Shown in pieces: positions 18,586-27,053 of a stretch of DNA of 64,000 nucleotides. Numbering within the stretch: position 1 is the stretch's first letter; each line of letters begins with the position of its first letter. The stretch comes from Taibaiella helva (GTDB lineage Bacteria; Bacteroidota; Bacteroidia; Chitinophagales; Chitinophagaceae). The stretch covers positions 124,001 to 188,000 of the forward strand of contig NZ_QUZZ01000007.1 in NCBI RefSeq assembly GCF_003545695.1. Reading direction: 5' to 3'. The notes beneath the pieces were generated by a model. It ran no database searches. It was not told the DNA's origin and saw nothing but the letters and a program-made list of their open reading frames with translations. The translations under genes and the position numbers were made by a program.

Positions 18586-18837
18586 ATGCGTTACCTGACC
18601 TATTTCACAGAAGACCGGCACCGCCTGGATATCACCAATTCCTGGCTGGGCGAAGAGAAGATCTACTACGACGGACGGCTGGTGTCCCGCAATACCAGCA
18701 TATTCGGCAGCATGCATGAGTTTACGGTAACAGAGGGAGAGCAGGAAACCTGGTATCGTATCCAGATAGAATATAAATGGCCCTTACGGATAGGCTTCGA
18801 TATTTACCGTAATGGTAAAGCCCTGCTGCTGTCCTGA
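18586..18837 (+). CDS. Small hypothetical beta-rich protein
   Basis: An 83-residue cytoplasmic protein without signal peptide or cysteines. It shows alternating hydrophobic strands with the segments WLGEEKIYYDGRLVS and MHEFTVTEGEQETWYRIQI, suggesting a small beta-sandwich or barrel. I recall similar uncharacterised proteins in Bacteroidota but no function. It is probably cotranscribed with the lipoprotein gene 26 bases upstream. Confidence 0.65.
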   Translation: MRYLTYFTEDRHRLDITNSWLGEEKIYYDGRLVSRNTSIFGSMHEFTVTEGEQETWYRIQIEYKWPLRIGFDIYRNGKALLLS

Positions 18838-18987
18838 TACGCCCTTCGATAACGTAAGGGTAGATATCATCGAGTAAAAGAAGAATGTTTGGAAAAATTA
18901 GCTTTTCATAGCAAACGGAGGGCTCGTATCTTCCGTCTTGCTTTAAGGTAGCGTCTGTATCATGATACGCTAAATAGTCAACCAGAG

Positions 18988-19020
18988 AAAAATGCCGGTC
19001 TCCCCGCCGGCATTTTTTTA
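18988..19020 (+). terminator. Rho-independent terminator
   Basis: An 11-bp stem (aaaaatgccgg at 18988-18998 against ccggcattttt at 19007-19017) has an 8-base loop and an uninterrupted T-run. It is 150 bases after the stop of the small gene at 18837, which it probably terminates. It may also act on the minus strand because of the A-run before the stem. Confidence 0.8.
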
Positions 19021-19104
19021 TTTTTGAATCTCCGGACCGTATACCTGGCGGCATGCAGTCGCGGCTTACGCTCAGTGCCACAGGGCGGCAAAATTTGCAG
19101 CTCG

Positions 19105-19262
19105 CTGTATCTTTATCTCGCTATTATAGCTCCGCAGGAGCCGAACGTTTGCAGCATCATAATAAGCCAATATAGCCTTGCCCCATAGGAGCAAAACCAG
19201 GGCTGCCAGGGAATATCCGCATCCAGTCGCCGTTCAGGCTGCTACGCATCCCGACCAGCCTG
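19105..19262 (-). repeat. Dispersed intergenic repeat, copy B (inverted relative to copy A)
   Basis: The reverse complement of this stretch aligns end to end with 14327-14480. The head (19229-19260) reads on the minus strand ggctggtcgggatgcg... cctgaacggc. The core ctggttttgctcct is identical to copy A, followed by gcaaacgttcggctcc and taatagcgagata. The first palindrome is partly lost (gctcctatggggc); the second survives as gctccgcaggagc on the plus strand. The copy occupies the space between the DUF1579 gene stop and the terminator at 18988-19020. Confidence 0.75.
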
Positions 19263-19267
19263 CAGCG

Positions 19268-19813
19268 CTATTGGCGGCTGTAATGATATTCGCGGGTTTT
19301 AAAGGCTTCCCCTGCGCCCTGTTGATATTGTTCCACCTGGAAGTTGTCCTTATCCATAAACCTGATGATGTAGCGATGCCCGCCGGCCGCATCGCATACC
19401 GGGCTTAGGCTGGCCGATCTTCCCGCTTCGGTCCAGGAGCCTTGTGCCGTCTCGTTTGCCGTACCTGCCGAACTGAGCCAGACCAGGCTAAAGCGGTCGC
19501 CCGGCTCGTCATAGCCAAGGGTCGCCCATTCCTCGAAAGCGCCTCTGGGGCCTACGCCTGTCTGCGACCATTGCAGGAAACGATCGCCCAGCACCATGTT
19601 GAGCACCGCAGTGAGCGTATATTTTTCGGGATCGGCTTCAGCCTGGCTCCATTCGCTTACCTCTACCGTCCAGGTACCTTCATATCGCGCCAGGAAGCGA
19701 TAAATATGCTCCGGCGACGATGCGGCAGCGGCTTTGGCAGCTTCATTGTCCTGGGCCAGCAGGCCGGGGTACGGGAGCAGCAGGAGCAGGATAGCGGTCA
19801 GCAATGCTTTCAT
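19268..19813 (-). CDS. Exported DUF1579 family protein
   Basis: A 181-residue protein with a cleavable signal peptide (MKALLTAILLLLLPYPGLLA, cleavage before QDN). The mature part follows the DUF1579 pattern: a helix with YEGTWTVEVSEW, then GDRFLQWSQTG, a central TLGYDEPGDRFSLVWLSSAGT and a closing strand with YIIRFMDKDNF. The fold is probably a lipocalin-like barrel. Members of this family have no established activity. It is transcribed alone, divergent from the pseudouridine synthase gene. Confidence 0.75.
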   Translation of the reverse strand: MKALLTAILLLLLPYPGLLAQDNEAAKAAAASSPEHIYRFLARYEGTWTVEVSEWSQAEADPEKYTLTAVLNMVLGDRFLQWSQTGVGPRGAFEEWATLGYDEPGDRFSLVWLSSAGTANETAQGSWTEAGRSASLSPVCDAAGGHRYIIRFMDKDNFQVEQYQQGAGEAFKTREYHYSRQ

Positions 19814-19910
19814 AGGCTGGGGTTGAGCAGAACGTTATGTTACAAATATAGCTGAAGTGAACGCATCTTAATTCAAATTGACGGAAATTGCAAGCCTTAT
19901 AGTTTTCCCG

Positions 19911-20525
19911 ATGTCTGCTGCCTTGCGTTACTTCATGGTTCATAAACCCTATGATATGGTTTCTCAGTTTGTTAGTCCCGATAAGGTACGGCTGCTGGGC
20001 GATCTGGGCTTCGATTTCCCGGAAGGGACACATGCCATAGGACGGTTGGACAGCCATTCGGAAGGGTTGCTGCTGCTGACCACCGATAAGCGGATCACGC
20101 GTTTATTGTTCCAGGGCCGCGAGCCGCACCGGCGCAGCTACCTGGTACAGGTACGCCGGGTCGTGAGTCCTGAAAAGCTGGAGCAGCTGCGGCAAGGTGT
20201 GCCCATCCGCGTTGGTGTTGACGAATATTATACGGCACGCCCGGTAGCGGTAGCCTTTGCGGAGCAACCTGCGCATCTGCCCGACCTGTGGCCCCATTAC
20301 CGCGAGGTACCACATTCCTGGCTGCTGATCACGCTGACCGAAGGTAAATTCCACCAGGTGCGTAAGATGGTGGCGGCAATAGGACACCCCTGCAAAAGGC
20401 TGATCCGTGTGTCTATTGAGGATATGGCGCTGGGCGACCTGTCGCCCGGCGCAGTGCGGGAGCTGGACCAGCAAACATTTTTCCGCAAACTGAAGCTGGA
20501 TGCGGAAGAGGAGGGCATGCCCTAA
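19911..20525 (+). CDS. Pseudouridine synthase, RsuA/RluE family
   Basis: A 204-residue enzyme that isomerises uridine to pseudouridine in rRNA. The start at 19911 gives MSAALRYFMVHKPYDMVSQF, the normal beginning of the RluE/RluF branch. There is no S4 domain, as in RluE. The catalytic motif is GRLDSHSEGLLLLTTD, where the Asp after Leu is the nucleophile. The family motif TEGKFHQVRKMVAAIGHPCKRLIR follows in the second half as ordered blocks. The nearest characterised relative is probably RluE (23S rRNA), but the target cannot be fixed. Its last 4 bases overlap the stop of the convergent DEAD-box helicase gene. Confidence 0.9.
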   Translation: MSAALRYFMVHKPYDMVSQFVSPDKVRLLGDLGFDFPEGTHAIGRLDSHSEGLLLLTTDKRITRLLFQGREPHRRSYLVQVRRVVSPEKLEQLRQGVPIRVGVDEYYTARPVAVAFAEQPAHLPDLWPHYREVPHSWLLITLTEGKFHQVRKMVAAIGHPCKRLIRVSIEDMALGDLSPGAVRELDQQTFFRKLKLDAEEEGMP

Positions 20526-21856
20526 CGTTTCTTCTTGGCGCCGCGGGTCTTGGGCTTACCATACTTGGCCATCATCTTGTCCTTGTGGCTGACCTTCTTG
20601 TTGGTCTTCTGGTTCTTCGCCGACTTTTCGTGGAAAGCAGGACCTACATCTTCCCGTTTAGGGATTTTAAGCTGGATCTCTTTATGAAAGACCTTCGGCT
20701 GCTCATCTTCCGTAAGCTCGGTTGAGATCACCAGGCCGTCCGGCAGCGGCTGTTCGGGGATGGTATAGTGCATCAACGCTTCGATGCTTTCCCGGTAAGG
20801 CGTTTCTTTTTCGGTAATAAAGCTGATGGCGATCCCTTTTCTGTCGGCGCGGCCCGTACGTCCTATGCGGTGAATATAGTTTTCGGGCGCTTCGGGAAGA
20901 TCGAAGTTGATCACATGGCTTACCTCTGCGATGTCGATACCGCGGGCCACGATATCGGTCGCGATGATGAAGCGGAAAGTGCCGTCCTTGAAGGCATTTA
21001 CCGTATTGAAGCGAAAGTTCTGCTCTTTGTTGGAGTGGATAACGCCGACCTTGCCTTCATATTTTTCAGAAAGGGCCTCATACAGCTGATCTGCCATTTT
21101 TTTTGTGGCGGCAAATACCAGCACCTTCGACATGCTTTCGTTTTGCTGCAGCAGGAGATCGAGCAGGTTGACTTTGGTATAAAAATTAGGTACGATATAA
21201 GCCGACTGGTCGATATTGGCCAGCGGCGTTCCGGCGGGGGCTGCCTCGACTCTTTCCGGTTGGTTAAAGTAAGTGTCGAGCAGCTGCTCTACATCCTCTG
21301 TAAGGGTGGCGGAGAACATCAGGTTTTGCCGGCGCTCGGGCAGCACCTCCATAATGTTGCGCAGCTGCGGCCGGAAACCCAGGTTGAGCATCTCGTCCAC
21401 TTCGTCGATCACCAGCTTTTTGATGTTCTTCGTCTTTAAGGCGCCGCTCAGGATCAGGTCGTAAAGTCTTCCGGGCGTTGCCACCAGGATGTCCAGGCCA
21501 TTCATAATAGCTTCGGCCTGCGGTTTCATGTTCACGCCGCCATAGACACCCACCGCCACCAGGCTGCGGTGGGCGCCGAGCTTACGCGCGGCTTCCACCA
21601 CCTGCACCACCAGCTCGCGGGTGGGTACCAGCACCAGCATCTGCGGAAAACGGTCCTTGGCGAATTGCAGCTGGCGCAGGCAGGGCAGGAGATAGGCAAA
21701 GGTCTTGCCCGTACCGGTTTGCGCAATACCGCAAACATCCCTGCCCGACATGATCACGGGAAAGGCGCGCTCCTGGATAGTTGTCGGCACGGTAAGGCCC
21801 ATTTCGTCCAGCGCTTTCAGCAAAGGCGCGGTCAGGTTCAGATCGGCAAATGTCAT
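20522..21856 (-). CDS. DEAD-box ATP-dependent RNA helicase
   Basis: A 444-residue RNA helicase acting in ribosome assembly or mRNA turnover. It has a Q motif near the N-terminus (LNLTAPLLKALDEMGLTVPT), Walker A AQTGTGKT, motif Ia PTRELVVQV, and motif II DEVDEML, where Val replaces the usual Ala. Motif III is SAT, motif V ATDIVARGIDI and motif VI HRIGRTGR. The C-terminal tail from about residue 390 is Lys/Arg rich and probably binds RNA. DEVD is a common variant in Bacteroidota and should be functional. The gene is convergent with the pseudouridine synthase gene and overlaps it by 4 bases. Confidence 0.94.
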   Translation of the reverse strand: MTFADLNLTAPLLKALDEMGLTVPTTIQERAFPVIMSGRDVCGIAQTGTGKTFAYLLPCLRQLQFAKDRFPQMLVLVPTRELVVQVVEAARKLGAHRSLVAVGVYGGVNMKPQAEAIMNGLDILVATPGRLYDLILSGALKTKNIKKLVIDEVDEMLNLGFRPQLRNIMEVLPERRQNLMFSATLTEDVEQLLDTYFNQPERVEAAPAGTPLANIDQSAYIVPNFYTKVNLLDLLLQQNESMSKVLVFAATKKMADQLYEALSEKYEGKVGVIHSNKEQNFRFNTVNAFKDGTFRFIIATDIVARGIDIAEVSHVINFDLPEAPENYIHRIGRTGRADRKGIAISFITEKETPYRESIEALMHYTIPEQPLPDGLVISTELTEDEQPKVFHKEIQLKIPKREDVGPAFHEKSAKNQKTNKKVSHKDKMMAKYGKPKTRGAKKKR

Positions 21857-21905
21857 AGGGGGAAATATACCTTAAAAAGTGAAGCAAAGATACCACATTA
21901 ATCGG

Positions 21906-23075
21906 TCAGCGGCCGGCTTCTTCACGACTGCCGGCATACAGCTCATATTCCAGCAGGCGGCAGTCGATAGTCGCGTTGTAAAATTCGATGCGTCTCCTGG
22001 CCTTGAGGCCTATCTTTTTGGCCAGCGCCATATTGCCGGTAAATATATAGCCGTGATAGCCTTTGCAGCGCTGCTTCATGAAGTCGCCGATACGGGCATA
22101 GGTCTGCTCCAGCGCATCCAGCTCGCCCAGCCGTTCGCCGTACTCGGGGTTCATCATCATCACACCGTGGCCTTCCGGTACTTCCGTCTCGGCAAAATCG
22201 CATATGCCGAAGGTGATCAGCTCTTCTACGCCTGCGGCACGGGCATTTTTGCGGGCATTGCTGATGGCCACTTCGCTGTAGTCGGTGGCCACAATGCGTA
22301 ATCCGGGCACTTCCCTGATCCTGGTTTCCAGCAGCCCGCGTTCTTCCTGGTAGCGGGTCTCCTCATAATCCCGGAGGTGCATGAAGGCATAGTTGAGCCG
22401 GAACAGGCCGGGCCGTGTGTCCGTAGCGATCAGCGCCGCTTCTATAGCCAGTGTTCCGGAGCCGCACATCGGGTTGACAAAGGGATTGCTGCCGTCCCAT
22501 ACGGTAGCCATGATAGTTGCCGCAGCCAGGGCTTCGAGCATCGGCGCGCGGCCGGGGATCTTCCGGTAGCCGTGGCGGCCCAGCGATTCGCCCGAGGTAT
22601 CGAGGAAGATCTCTGCTTCGTCACCCTTCCAGAAGAGATGGATCACCGCGCCCTTAAGCTCCGGGCCGGTCTCGGGGCGTTCACCCCAAATAGAACGCAG
22701 CCGGTCGACAATCGCGTCTTTCACGCGCAGGTTAGCGTACAGGTTATTGTTGATCGTTTCGTGCAATACATTGCTGGTAACGGAAAAGTAGCCGCCTTCA
22801 GGCAGCAGGTCTTCCCATGCTGTTTCCAGTACATTTTCATAGATATCGTCAGGATGCCGGGCTTCGAACTGGTCGATACGGAACAGTACCTGGCTGGCAC
22901 AGCGGAGGTTAAGGTTGAGCTTTATACAATCGTTCAGCGTACCCCTGAGCCTTACGCCGGTAATAAAGCGCTCTCCGACACGGAAGCCGAGCGCTTCGAC
23001 CTCCCGCTCCAGGTATTCGGAAAGCCGCTTATGACAGGTAATGGTAATGGGCGCAGTTACGGTAAATAAAGACAT
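21906..23075 (-). CDS. THUMP-domain class I RNA methyltransferase (RlmL/TrmN-like)
   Basis: A 389-residue SAM-dependent RNA methyltransferase. The ATG at 23075 gives MSLFTVTAPITITCHKRLSE. An N-terminal ferredoxin-like and THUMP region (about residues 1-155) is followed by the Rossmann methyltransferase domain with NPFVNPMCGSGTLAIEAAL (motif I region), IVATDYSEVAISNARKNA (acidic loop) and MMNPEYGERLG in the position of the usual NPPY motif. The Pro to Glu change is common in Bacteroidota members, so it is not a lesion. The likely product is N2-methylguanosine in 23S rRNA or tRNA. It sits 49 bases upstream of the DEAD-box helicase gene on the same strand, consistent with a ribosome-maturation pair. 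Confidence 0.9.
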   Translation of the reverse strand: MSLFTVTAPITITCHKRLSEYLEREVEALGFRVGERFITGVRLRGTLNDCIKLNLNLRCASQVLFRIDQFEARHPDDIYENVLETAWEDLLPEGGYFSVTSNVLHETINNNLYANLRVKDAIVDRLRSIWGERPETGPELKGAVIHLFWKGDEAEIFLDTSGESLGRHGYRKIPGRAPMLEALAAATIMATVWDGSNPFVNPMCGSGTLAIEAALIATDTRPGLFRLNYAFMHLRDYEETRYQEERGLLETRIREVPGLRIVATDYSEVAISNARKNARAAGVEELITFGICDFAETEVPEGHGVMMMNPEYGERLGELDALEQTYARIGDFMKQRCKGYHGYIFTGNMALAKKIGLKARRRIEFYNATIDCRLLEYELYAGSREEAGR

Positions 23076-23221
23076 AGGCGGCAAAAGTAAGCTTTTATCA
23101 GGCTTTGCCGGATGGAACTGCCTATAGGCGGCTTAGCCTGTGTACCGCGATACAGCGGAAGCCGTTTCCGCCTTTTGTGTTAATATTGTGCCCTTCGGCC
23201 ATCAGACTGCACCTTGTATTT

Positions 23222-24121
23222 ATGTTTCCCGTAGCTTTCCATCCTGTCTATGTACACCCGGTTCCTCCCGGGCATCGTTTTCCTATGGAAAAATATGAGC
23301 TGTTGCCGCAGCAATTGCTCAGGGAAGGTATCATCGCCGAAAGCGATCTGTTTGCACCCGAGCCGGCAGACCTGGAGCCTGTGTATGCTGTTCATCAAAA
23401 AGCTTATGTAGACCGCTTTATCAGCGGCAATCTCGATGCAAAAGAAGCAAGGCGCATCGGCTTTGTTCAATCGCCCTTGCTGGTAGAACGGGAGCTGCGG
23501 CTGGTGAACGGAACGCTGGAAGGGGCGCTGAAGGCCCTCGATAGCGGTATCGCTTTTAATATTGCGGGTGGAACACATCATGCCGGTTGCGATTTCGGTG
23601 AAGGTTTCTGCATGCTGAACGATCAGGCTGTTGCGGCGCAATACCTGCTGGATCGGGGCTATGCCGGCCAGGTACTGATCATAGACCTTGATGTGCACCA
23701 GGGTAATGGAACGGCTCATATTTTCCGGCAAGGACCCCAGGTATTTACCTTTTCCATGCATGCGCAGCACAATTATCCTTTTCATAAAGAGCGAAGCGAT
23801 TGGGATATCGGCCTGGACGACGGCACTGGTGATGAGCGCTATCTTGCCTTGCTGGAAGAAACCTTACCGGTATTGCTGGACACGGTAAAGCCCGGGTTTA
23901 TTTTTTATCAGGCCGGTGTGGATATCCTGGCCTCTGATAAAATGGGCCGCATGGCTTGCACTATGGCGGGTTGCCGGCGCAGGGATGAGCTGGTGCTGTC
24001 GGCGGCACGAAATGCAGGCATACCCCTGCAATGTAGCATGGGCGGCGGTTATTCACCTGCCATCCGTACGATTGTCGCGGCGCATACGCAAACCTATAGT
24101 GTAGCCCGCAGCCTTTATTAG
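23222..24121 (+). CDS. Histone deacetylase superfamily protein (acetoin-utilisation-like)
   Basis: A 299-residue zinc amidohydrolase of the arginase/deacetylase fold. The start at 23222 (MFPVAFHPVYVHPVPPGHRF) matches the usual N-terminus; the open frame upstream is not family-like. Key segments are GGTHHAGCDFGEGFC, with the catalytic His pair, LIIDLDVHQGNGTAHIF, with the Asp and His zinc ligands, and YQAGVDILASDKMG, with the third ligand Asp. All ligands appear intact, so deacetylase or acylpolyamine amidohydrolase activity is likely. It has no operon partner; the stop is 5 bases from the convergent DUF5655 gene. Confidence 0.92.
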   Translation: MFPVAFHPVYVHPVPPGHRFPMEKYELLPQQLLREGIIAESDLFAPEPADLEPVYAVHQKAYVDRFISGNLDAKEARRIGFVQSPLLVERELRLVNGTLEGALKALDSGIAFNIAGGTHHAGCDFGEGFCMLNDQAVAAQYLLDRGYAGQVLIIDLDVHQGNGTAHIFRQGPQVFTFSMHAQHNYPFHKERSDWDIGLDDGTGDERYLALLEETLPVLLDTVKPGFIFYQAGVDILASDKMGRMACTMAGCRRRDELVLSAARNAGIPLQCSMGGGYSPAIRTIVAAHTQTYSVARSLY

Positions 24122-24126
24122 CACTG

Positions 24127-24507
24127 TTAATCCTTGTTCCCGTAAGCGAGGCGCAGGAAACGGAGCACCTCTTCATTAATATCTTCTGCCTGTACAATCC
24201 GTAAATGATGATTGTATTGCTGCTGGCCGGGCACCTGCGCGATCTTCTGAAAGCAGAAATTGTCTTCATAGGCCGTGGCGAAGGGAAGGACCACATGCAG
24301 GAATTGCTTGCCCAGCTGCGTGATCCAGGCAATACGGCTCCGGCCGTTGCTGATCCCGACCATGGTTTTGGCAGCATGCAGCGTTACCGGCCCCACGGTT
24401 TGAAAGGCCTCCAGGAACTGATCCAGCAGGGCGAGACTATAGGCCGGCTTGCCTGCCAGGAAGGCCTGAACCTCCGGGTCGCGGAACGGTAGCGGGTGCT
24501 GTGCCAT
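24127..24507 (-). CDS. DUF5655-like hypothetical protein
   Basis: A 126-residue soluble protein starting MAQHPLPFRDPEV at 24507. The segment FQTVGPVTLHAAKTMVGISN resembles the DUF5655 core, in which a helix precedes a Lys-Thr-Met turn, but the zinc-finger seen in some members is absent. No catalytic motif is visible. It is transcribed alone, facing the deacetylase-like gene. Confidence 0.6.
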   Translation of the reverse strand: MAQHPLPFRDPEVQAFLAGKPAYSLALLDQFLEAFQTVGPVTLHAAKTMVGISNGRSRIAWITQLGKQFLHVVLPFATAYEDNFCFQKIAQVPGQQQYNHHLRIVQAEDINEEVLRFLRLAYGNKD

Positions 24508-24567
24508 AGAATAAGCGGTTTTCGTCAACAATTTGAGGCAAGTTAGGTTATTTGTAAGGAAACCAAA

Positions 24568-24768
24568 ATGCATCCCTGTATGGAAAAGCCTGATCAGAAA
24601 TTATCCTGGGAAGAGATCCGTAAACGCCTGCTGGATGAGTATCCACAGTTGAAAGAAGAAGACCTGATCTATGAAGCGGGAAAAGAAGAAGCCCTGTTGG
24701 AGCGGCTGCGGCAGAAACTGGGCAAAACGAAGGAAGAGATCAATTACTGGCTGCACCTTATGGGCTGA
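24568..24768 (+). CDS. CsbD-like small stress protein
   Basis: A 66-residue, highly charged, helical protein. The order WEEIRKRLLDEYPQLKEEDL, then a Gly-Lys-Glu turn, then RLRQKLGKTKEEINYWL follows the CsbD pattern (a general-stress family found across bacteria). The typical N-terminal Lys-rich repeats are reduced. A second ATG lies at 24580. It is followed after 23 bases by a hypothetical gene on the same strand, likely in the same transcript. Confidence 0.7.
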   Translation: MHPCMEKPDQKLSWEEIRKRLLDEYPQLKEEDLIYEAGKEEALLERLRQKLGKTKEEINYWLHLMG

Positions 24769-24791
24769 ATAACGTCAAAAAAATCCGGTAT

Positions 24792-25070
24792 ATGTTTGAC
24801 TACAGTGTTATTACCCCTGTTGCAGCCCGGGAACGGGAATTCTATATCGTTCCTTTGTCCGAAGAGGACCGTTACGTAAGTGTAGAAGGCGCGGCTGCAA
24901 CCTATGAACCGGCCCGCCTGGACCTGCTGCTGGAAATTCTCAACGGCTACCTGGCTATGGGACAGAAAGCAGATCACTATGAAACAGAGCATTACCGTTA
25001 CAGCCGGCAGGCGCCGAAAGGCATGCTGGCCATAGCAGTACCCCGTCATGAAGACGACCGGAGTACATAA
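24792..25070 (+). CDS. Small hypothetical protein
   Basis: A 92-residue soluble protein without signal peptide or membrane segment. It starts MFDYSVITPVAARERE and has a central hydrophobic helix LDLLLEILNGYLAMGQ. Codon use matches the neighbours. It probably shares a transcript with the CsbD-like gene upstream. No family recognised. Confidence 0.6.
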   Translation: MFDYSVITPVAAREREFYIVPLSEEDRYVSVEGAAATYEPARLDLLLEILNGYLAMGQKADHYETEHYRYSRQAPKGMLAIAVPRHEDDRST

Positions 25071-25143
25071 GCTTCAGAGGGCATGGACGACTACATCATA
25101 AAGCCGGTTATACGCCTCTTCCGGAATGTTTTGCTGATTTCCC

Positions 25144-25169
25144 GCTGCGCCATCCTACATAGGCGCAGC
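25144..25169 (-). terminator. Possible terminator hairpin after pgi
   Basis: The inverted repeat gctgcgcc (25144-25151) against ggcgcagc (25162-25169) has a 10-base loop and lies 5 bases past the pgi stop. No U-tract follows on the minus strand, so efficiency is uncertain. Confidence 0.35.
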
Positions 25170-25173
25170 GCCG

Positions 25174-26823
25174 CTACTTCCATTCCTTATATTTACGGAT
25201 CAGCATATTTGTAGAGCAATCGTGCGTTTCTACATGAGCATCACCTTCGAGCTCGGGCAGAATGGAATTAGCCATTTGCTTGCCCAGCTCAACGCCCCAT
25301 TGATCGAAGCTGAAAACATTCCAGATCACACCCTGGACAAAGATCTTATGCTCGTAGCAGGCGATCAGCATACCCAGGTTAAAGGGATTGATCTCTTTAA
25401 GAAGGAACGAGTTGGTCGGGCGGTTGCCTTCAAATACCTTATGCGGCAGCAGCTTTGACAGCCTGGGCTCTTCCATGCCGGCTTTGGCCAGCTCTTCGCG
25501 GGCTTCCGCTTCCGTTTTGCCCTTCATCAGCGCTTCTGTCTGGGCAAAGAAATTGGACAGCAGCATTTCGTGGTGCTTGCCCAGGGGATTGTGCGAGCGG
25601 GCCGGCGCGATAAAATCGCAGGGAATCAGCCGGGTACCCTGGTGGATCAGCTGGTAAAAGGCATGCTGGCCGTTGGTGCCGGGTTCGCCCCAGAGCACCG
25701 GACCGGTAGTGTAGCTCACTTTTTCTCCCGAGCGTGAAATGTATTTGCCGTTGCTTTCCATATCGGCCTGCTGAAAATAAGCCGGGAAGCGGTGCATATA
25801 CTGATCATAAGGTAGCAGGGCATGGGTTTGCGCGCCGAAGAAGTTGTTGTACCAGATACCCAGCAAGGCCTGGATCACCGGTATATTTTCATGGAACGGC
25901 GTATGGCGGAAGTGCTGATCGGCGGCATGGGCGCCGGCCAGCAGCTGTTCAAAGCGGGCGAAGCCAATAGACAGGCAGATAGAGAGACCGATAGCGCTCC
26001 ACAGCGAATACCTGCCGCCAACCCAATCCCAGAACACAAACATATTGGCCGGGTCGATGCCGAACTCCCGCACCCCTTTTTCATTGGTGGACAATGCTGC
26101 AAAGTGATGCGCAATATCTTTTTCTTTCGCGCCACCGGCCAGGAACCAATCCCTCGCACTATGGGCATTGGCCATGGTCTCCTGTGTGGTGAAGGTCTTG
26201 GAGGCTACGAGGAACAGGGTAGTCTCGGGGTTCAGCGGCTTCAGCGTTTCCGTGATCTGAGTGCCGTCTACATTGGAAATAAAGTGCAGCTTAAGGTGGT
26301 TACGGTAGTGTTTTAAAGCTTCGGTTACCATTACGGGGCCGAGGTCGGAACCGCCGATACCGATATTGACCACATCGGTTATGGCTTTATCGGTATAGCC
26401 TTTGTGCCCGCCGCCGATGACCGCTTCGCTGAAGCGCTTCATCTGCTGCCGCACAGCTTCTACTTCCGGCATCACATCATGATTGTCCAGCAGCACCGGT
26501 TCATGGGCAGGCTGGCGCAAAGCAAAGTGCAGTACGGCCCTGTCTTCTGTTTCGTTGATATGTTCTGCTGCAAACAAGGCTTCCCTGGCGCGTTCCAGGC
26601 CGCATTCCCCGGCCAGCTCCAGCAGCAGCGACAGGGTTTCTGAAGTGATCCTGTTTTTGGAATAATCGAAATAAAGGTCTCCGAGCTGCAGGCTGAACTG
26701 CCGGGACCGGTTGCTGTCTTCTGAAAAAAGCTGTTTCATTTCCAGGTGGCTTACCTGGGAAAAGTGCTCCTGCAAGCGTCTGTAGGCCTTCGTGTGGGTA
26801 AAATTGACTTTGGGAAAAGACAT
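25174..26823 (-). CDS. pgi: Glucose-6-phosphate isomerase
   Basis: A 549-residue cytoplasmic enzyme interconverting glucose 6-phosphate and fructose 6-phosphate. It is of the long proteobacterial and eukaryotic-type PGI, the same size as the E. coli enzyme. Clear blocks are [20 protein letters not shown] (phosphate-binding), [16 protein letters not shown], the [16 protein letters not shown] signature, [19 protein letters not shown] and the C-terminal [14 protein letters not shown] signature. It is transcribed alone, about 18 kb from the pentose phosphate operon, and sets the branch between glycolysis and that pathway. Confidence 0.97.
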   Translation of the reverse strand: MSFPKVNFTHTKAYRRLQEHFSQVSHLEMKQLFSEDSNRSRQFSLQLGDLYFDYSKNRITSETLSLLLELAGECGLERAREALFAAEHINETEDRAVLHFALRQPAHEPVLLDNHDVMPEVEAVRQQMKRFSEAVIGGGHKGYTDKAITDVVNIGIGGSDLGPVMVTEALKHYRNHLKLHFISNVDGTQITETLKPLNPETTLFLVASKTFTTQETMANAHSARDWFLAGGAKEKDIAHHFAALSTNEKGVREFGIDPANMFVFWDWVGGRYSLWSAIGLSICLSIGFARFEQLLAGAHAADQHFRHTPFHENIPVIQALLGIWYNNFFGAQTHALLPYDQYMHRFPAYFQQADMESNGKYISRSGEKVSYTTGPVLWGEPGTNGQHAFYQLIHQGTRLIPCDFIAPARSHNPLGKHHEMLLSNFFAQTEALMKGKTEAEAREELAKAGMEEPRLSKLLPHKVFEGNRPTNSFLLKEINPFNLGMLIACYEHKIFVQGVIWNVFSFDQWGVELGKQMANSILPELEGDAHVETHDCSTNMLIRKYKEWK

Positions 26824-26974
26824 GCTGCTGTACGATAAAAAATGTTCCTGGACCTAAAGAACAGGTATCGTGTGAAAAAAGTTGAAAGATAACAACTGAT
26901 TATGAAACAGCCTGAAATAACTTAAAATTCATAAAGAAAAATGAAGGCACAGCCGGTGGTATTGCATTTCTTTA

Positions 26975-26982
26975 TAATTTTG
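26975..26982 (+). promoter_or_regulatory. Possible -7 promoter element of the AraC gene
   Basis: TAATTTTG matches TAnnTTTG exactly, 71 bases before the ATG at 27054. A TTG at 26962-26964 is too close to be the -33 element, so support is partial. Confidence 0.25.
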
Positions 26983-27053
26983 AAAACTGCGCCAGGGTAG
27001 GGCTTTGGCGTAAACCAACCAATCTGTTCATAACCATATTTCGCATCAGCAAC

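Noticed and set aside
20522-21856. DEVD instead of DEAD in helicase motif II, first read as a lesion
   Set aside because: Val at this position is a common natural variant in Bacteroidota helicases and all other motifs are intact.
21906-23075. NPEY instead of NPPY in the methyltransferase motif
   Set aside because: This variant recurs in Bacteroidota THUMP methyltransferases as far as I know, so I do not take it as evidence of inactivity.
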